Origin: Ideonella aquatica
GTDB taxonomy: Bacteria; Pseudomonadota; Gammaproteobacteria; Burkholderiales; Burkholderiaceae_C
DNA: 64,000 bases
Assembly (NCBI RefSeq): GCF_018069755.1
Contig: NZ_JAGQDE010000019.1
Coordinates: 1 to 64,000, forward strand
Reading direction: 5' to 3'
The translations under genes were made by a program, and so were the position numbers. The notes below the pieces were generated by a model. It saw only the letters and a program-made list of their open reading frames with translations, was not told where the DNA came from and did no database searches. This document shows, in pieces, positions 60,516 to 64,000 of this stretch (positions within the stretch are counted from its first letter, which is position 1; every line of letters begins with the position of its first letter).

Positions 60516-61706
60516 ATGCACACGCCACGCCGCGCCGGCATCGCCCAAGGGCTGGTGATCATCCTGATCGGCCTGCTGCCGATGATGGCGATCGTCACGC
60601 TGATGCCCATCGTCCCTGCGCTGGTGAAGAACTTTGCGCATGTGCCGAACATCCAGACACTGGCGCCGCTGGTGCTGTCGGCGCCGGGCCTGTGCGTGGC
60701 GCTGTTCTCGCCCTTCGCCGGCACGCTGACCGACCGCATCGGCCGACGCCGGCTGCTGCTGATCTTCACCACGCTCTACGGCCTGGGCGGTGTGCTGCCC
60801 TACTTCATCACCAGCTTCGAGGCGCTGTTCGCTGGTCGGCTGCTGCTGGGCGTGGGCGAGGCCTTCATCCTGACCGTGGGCAACGCGCTGCTGGGCGACT
60901 ACTTCGAGAAGGAAGAGCGCGCCAAGTGGCTGATGTGGCAGAGCCTGACCGGCCCCGCCGCGGGTGTCTTCCTGGTGACCTCCAGCGGCCGGCTGTCGAT
61001 GCTGGAGTGGAATCTGCCCTTTCTGATCTACGGCCTGGCGCTGCTGCTGGCGATCTTCGCCTTCTTCACCGCCTACGAGCCCGACCGCAGCGGCCAGCAG
61101 GCCGTCAACGAGCCGGGCACGGCGACGATGATGGCCTTCCCCAGCGGGCTGATGGTGCGCATCGCGGCGTCCACGTTCGCGCTGTCGGCGCTGTACTTCG
61201 TCTACACGCTGCAGTTCTCGCTGGCGCTCGACGAAATGGGCGTCAAGAAGGGCAGCGAGCTGGGCAACTACACGGCGGTGGCCAGCATCGGCGTGCCGGT
61301 GGGCGCGCTGCTGTTCAAGTTCGTCGCCAAGCGCAGCAATGCGGCCCAGTTCACCGTGGTCTTCCTGCTGCTGGGCCTGGGTATGGTGGGCATTGGCCTG
61401 AACCTGGGCCTGGAGCCGGCCATCGCCTGTGCCTTCGTGCAGCAGCTGGGGGCCGGCATGGTGATCCCGGTGCTGATCAGCTGGAGCCTGCGCGAGCTGC
61501 CCGAGCGCTTCCGCGGCCGCGGCATGGGCTGGTGGTGCAGCGCCTTCTTCCTGGGCCAGTTCGTCTCGCCCTTCTTCGTGAGCTTCGTGCGCGGCTGGGC
61601 CGGCAGCCTGCTCAACACCTTCGTGGTCTGCGGCCTGATCTGCATCGTCATCGCGCTGAGCCAGGGCCTGAGCCACCGGCGCGCGATGCTGGTGCCGGCG
61701 CGCTGA
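60516..61706 (+). CDS. MFS transporter, 12-helix type
   Basis: A 396-residue inner-membrane carrier from ATG 60516 with GGAG upstream. The loop 2-3 motif reads Asp-Arg-Ile-Gly-Arg-Arg-Arg. About 12 helices are visible. It follows the GMC oxidase by 22 bases, so it probably imports the glycoside, or a deacylated form of it, from the periplasm after the TonB receptor step. Confidence 0.85.
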   Translation: MHTPRRAGIAQGLVIILIGLLPMMAIVTLMPIVPALVKNFAHVPNIQTLAPLVLSAPGLCVALFSPFAGTLTDRIGRRRLLLIFTTLYGLGGVLPYFITSFEALFAGRLLLGVGEAFILTVGNALLGDYFEKEERAKWLMWQSLTGPAAGVFLVTSSGRLSMLEWNLPFLIYGLALLLAIFAFFTAYEPDRSGQQAVNEPGTATMMAFPSGLMVRIAASTFALSALYFVYTLQFSLALDEMGVKKGSELGNYTAVASIGVPVGALLFKFVAKRSNAAQFTVVFLLLGLGMVGIGLNLGLEPAIACAFVQQLGAGMVIPVLISWSLRELPERFRGRGMGWWCSAFFLGQFVSPFFVSFVRGWAGSLLNTFVVCGLICIVIALSQGLSHRRAMLVPAR

Positions 61707-61777
61707 GCAGGCGTCCCTGCTGAATGTCCCTGACCTCCCGGCTGCGGCCGGGGGCTGGCCACGCCTTTGCCTGATCC

Positions 61778-63238
61778 ATGAGCCTGCCCACCCTGTCCAG
61801 CACTGCGCCACCCCTGGTGGGTCGGCGCCGCACCTGGGCCTTCGCCATCGTCGCCATCGCCTTCGTGATGGACCTGCTGGACGTCACCATCGTCAACGTG
61901 GCGCTGCCGGCCATCGGCCGCTCGCTGCAGGCCGGGCAGGCGCAGGTGGCCTGGATCGTCGCCGGCTATGCGCTGGCCTTTGCCGTGCTGCTGGTGATCG
62001 GCGGCCGGCTGGGCGACCTGTACGGCCACCGCACGATGTTCCTGTGGGGCGTGGCCAGCTTCACGCTGGCCTCGGCGGCCTGTGGCCTGGCGGGTTCGGC
62101 CGATGCGCTGGTGCTGGCGCGGCTGGCGCAGGGCGCCTGCGCCGCCATCATGGTGCCGCAGGTGCTGACGCTGATGCAGGCGATGTATGCGCCGCACGAA
62201 CGCATGCGCGCCTTCACCATCTTCGGCCTGCTGGGCGGCGTGTCGTCGGCGCTGGGACCCGTGGTCGGCGGGCTGATGGTGGACGCCAACCTGGCGGGCC
62301 TGGGCTGGCGGCTGGTGTTCCTGATCAACCTGCCGGTGGGGCTGCTGGCGATCGCCGGTGCGCTGCGCCTGCTGCCGCAGGACCCGCCGCAGCCCGGCAC
62401 CGTGCTGGACCTGGGCGGCACGCTGTGGTGCCTGGCGGCGGCGGTGGCCTGGGCGGTGCCGCTGGTGCAGGGGCCCGAGCAGGGCTGGACGCTGCCGCTG
62501 TTCGCGCTGCTGGCCTGTGCGCCTGGCTTCACGCTCGGCCTGTGGCAGCACTGCCGCCGGCTGGAGGCCCGCGGCGGGCAGCCGATCGTGCAGCCCTCGC
62601 TGCTGGAGGACCGTGGCTACCGGCTCGGGCTGGGGCTGTCGCTGCTGTGCACCGGTGTGCTGCCGGCCTACCTGTTCGTGATGACCCTGGCCTGGCAGCT
62701 GGGCGCCGGCCTCAGCGCGACGCAGATGTCGCTGCTGTCGATGCCGATTGCATTGGGTGTGATGCTCAGCGTCAGCACGCTCGGCCGCATCGCCTTCCAG
62801 CACCTGGGTGGCCGCTGCATCGGCCTGGGCCTGGGCATCCAGGCGCTGGGCATCGCACTGATGGCGGTGATCAGCGCCGGCGGGCTGGGCGAGCCGGTGC
62901 AGCAGGTGCTGGCCCCGCTGGGCCTGCTGGCGCAGGGCCTGCTGGGCCTGGGCGTGGGTTTCATCGGACCGCCGCTGACCGCGGTCACGCTGCAGTCGGT
63001 GCCGCGCGCGCAGGCCGGCGGGGCCTCGGGCGCGGTCAACGCGGGCCGGCAGTTCGCGGCGGTGCTGGCGATCGCGCTGGTGGCGGCGCTGCTGCCCAGC
63101 GGCCCCGGCCAGGCCTTCACGCCGCGCACGCTGCTGCAGGCGCTGCCGGTGCTGATGGGCTTGCTGCTGTTGAGCATCGGCCTGGCGTGGCGGCTGCCCG
63201 CCGTGCCGCCAACCCCCGTGCCCGCCGCGGCGCACTGA
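61778..63238 (+). CDS. MFS transporter, DHA2 14-helix drug-efflux type
   Basis: A 486-residue protein with the DHA2 hallmark Leu-Asp-Val-Thr-Ile-Val-Asn-Val-Ala-Leu-Pro in helix 1 and Gly-Arg-Leu-Gly-Asp-Leu-Tyr-Gly-His-Arg in loop 2-3. Helix 5 carries Gly-Pro-Val-Val-Gly-Gly. About 14 helices are visible. Members export drugs or toxic aromatics with proton uptake. It may remove toxic aglycones formed in the pathway, or it may be unrelated. It lies 71 bases after the first MFS gene and 20 before the last gene. Confidence 0.85.
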   Translation: MSLPTLSSTAPPLVGRRRTWAFAIVAIAFVMDLLDVTIVNVALPAIGRSLQAGQAQVAWIVAGYALAFAVLLVIGGRLGDLYGHRTMFLWGVASFTLASAACGLAGSADALVLARLAQGACAAIMVPQVLTLMQAMYAPHERMRAFTIFGLLGGVSSALGPVVGGLMVDANLAGLGWRLVFLINLPVGLLAIAGALRLLPQDPPQPGTVLDLGGTLWCLAAAVAWAVPLVQGPEQGWTLPLFALLACAPGFTLGLWQHCRRLEARGGQPIVQPSLLEDRGYRLGLGLSLLCTGVLPAYLFVMTLAWQLGAGLSATQMSLLSMPIALGVMLSVSTLGRIAFQHLGGRCIGLGLGIQALGIALMAVISAGGLGEPVQQVLAPLGLLAQGLLGLGVGFIGPPLTAVTLQSVPRAQAGGASGAVNAGRQFAAVLAIALVAALLPSGPGQAFTPRTLLQALPVLMGLLLLSIGLAWRLPAVPPTPVPAAAH

Positions 63239-63258
63239 CGAACCAGGAGGAACAGGCC

Positions 63259-64000
63259 ATGACACAACACACGCCCGTGCGCTGGGCCGTGGTTGGCAGC
63301 GGCGGCATCGCCCGCCGCACCGTGGGCGACCTGCGCCTGTGCGAGGACGCGCAGGTGGTGGCGATCTGCTCGCGCTCGCGCGAGCGCGCCGAGGCCTTCG
63401 CGCAGGCGCATGGCCTGCCGCTGGCCTTCGACGACTTCGCCCGGCTGTGCGCCAGCGACCAGGTCGATGCGCTCTACATCGGCACCCCGCACGCCACCCA
63501 CTTCGCGCTGGCCAGCCAGGCGCTGCGCGCCGGCAAGCATGTGCTGTGCGAGAAGCCGATGACGATGACCGCCGACGAGACCCGCGAGCTCGGCCGGCTG
63601 GCGCGGGCGCAGGGCGTCTTCCTGATGGAGGCGATGTGGATGAAGTTCAGCCCGGCAATGCGCCGCGCCGCCGAGCTGGTCGACGCCGGTGCCATCGGCG
63701 AGCCGCGCCTGCTGCAGGCCGGCCTGGGCTACCCGGTGCCGCCCGATGGCCCGGCACGCTTCTGGGACCCGGCGCTGGGCGGTGGCGCGCTGTACGACAT
63801 GGGCGTCTACACCATCACGCTGGCGCAGATGTTCCTGGGTGAGCTGGCCGAGATCTCGGTCACCGGCACGATGCGCCCCGACGGCGTGGACCTGGAGCAG
63901 GCGATCACGCTGCGCTACACCAGCGGCGCGCTGGCGCAGCTGGCCACCTCGATCACCACGCTGATCCCGCCGCGCGGCTGGCTGGGTGGGCGCCGCGGCG
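63259..64000 (+). CDS. Gfo/Idh/MocA-family oxidoreductase, partial (runs off the window)
   Basis: The first 247 codons are visible, from ATG 63259 behind CAGGAGG. The Rossmann motif is Val-Val-Gly-Ser-Gly-Gly-Ile-Ala, the catalytic-lysine motif is Cys-Glu-Lys-Pro-Met-Thr-Met, and the later Gly-Gly-Gly-Ala-Leu-Tyr-Asp-Met-Gly-Val-Tyr block is that of dihydrodiol-dehydrogenase and glucose-fructose-oxidoreductase-like members. It is a second, different Gfo enzyme in the locus and could reduce a ketosugar product or oxidise the glycoside. The C terminus lies outside the window. Confidence 0.85.
   Translation, partial: MTQHTPVRWAVVGSGGIARRTVGDLRLCEDAQVVAICSRSRERAEAFAQAHGLPLAFDDFARLCASDQVDALYIGTPHATHFALASQALRAGKHVLCEKPMTMTADETRELGRLARAQGVFLMEAMWMKFSPAMRRAAELVDAGAIGEPRLLQAGLGYPVPPDGPARFWDPALGGGALYDMGVYTITLAQMFLGELAEISVTGTMRPDGVDLEQAITLRYTSGALAQLATSITTLIPPRGWLGGRRG

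Overview
The window is high-G+C DNA with dense Burkholderiales-type gene content: an assimilatory nirBD/nasA-flavoprotein fusion, nrtABD-like transporter genes, a NIT-ANTAR regulator, two-partner secretion, and a TonB/LacI catabolic locus. A betaproteobacterium of the Rubrivivax/Ideonella/Roseateles type is the best guess. This comes from protein character only; no rRNA or other phylogenetic marker is present. I see no tRNA, rRNA or CRISPR array.

Layout. (1) 1-4.1 kb is an accessory island with visibly lower G+C. It holds a truncated tniQ cut off by an IS-like end, two same-strand genes each carrying an RxxxxH HEPN-type motif, and three copies of TGTCTCAGAC at its right side. (2) 4.3-13.0 kb encodes a giant two-partner-secretion adhesin (2320 aa) and its outer-membrane transporter, arranged convergently. 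(3) 13.2-24.8 kb holds mixed housekeeping and export genes: a DnaJ-like protein, a CHAP-like hydrolase, a Na+/H+ antiporter, a secreted multidomain nuclease, a lipoprotein hydrolase, an acyl-CoA synthetase, an ornithine-cyclodeaminase-like gene divergent from an Lrp/AsnC regulator, and a thioesterase. (4) 24.8-36.1 kb, minus strand, is a compact nitrate-assimilation operon (binding protein, permease, ATPase, NirB, NirD, NasA-flavoprotein fusion). It is preceded by a NIT-ANTAR regulator, two NtrC-like dyads, a sigma-54-type promoter and a leader with a terminator-like hairpin. (5) 36.1-64 kb is a very large catabolic region, almost all plus strand.

The catabolic region is the most interesting part. 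A LysR gene is divergent from an aromatic-type module (alpha/beta hydrolase, His-His-Glu extradiol-type VOC protein, FAD monooxygenase, cyclase-family hydrolase, FAH-family hydrolase, SnoaL-like protein). This runs without a break into a C-glycoside-deglycosidase-like module with three alpha/beta pairs (TIM-barrel alpha, DUF6379-type beta), five further TIM-barrel isomerase/epimerase-type proteins, a GMC flavoprotein oxidase, two Gfo/Idh/MocA oxidoreductases, a type-B carboxylesterase, a TonB receptor, a LacI regulator with matching palindromes, and two MFS transporters. I infer a pathway that imports an aromatic C-glycoside (or similar), oxidises the sugar at C3, cleaves the C-C glycosidic bond, processes the ketosugar and degrades the aglycone. 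The substrate is not known from the sequence.
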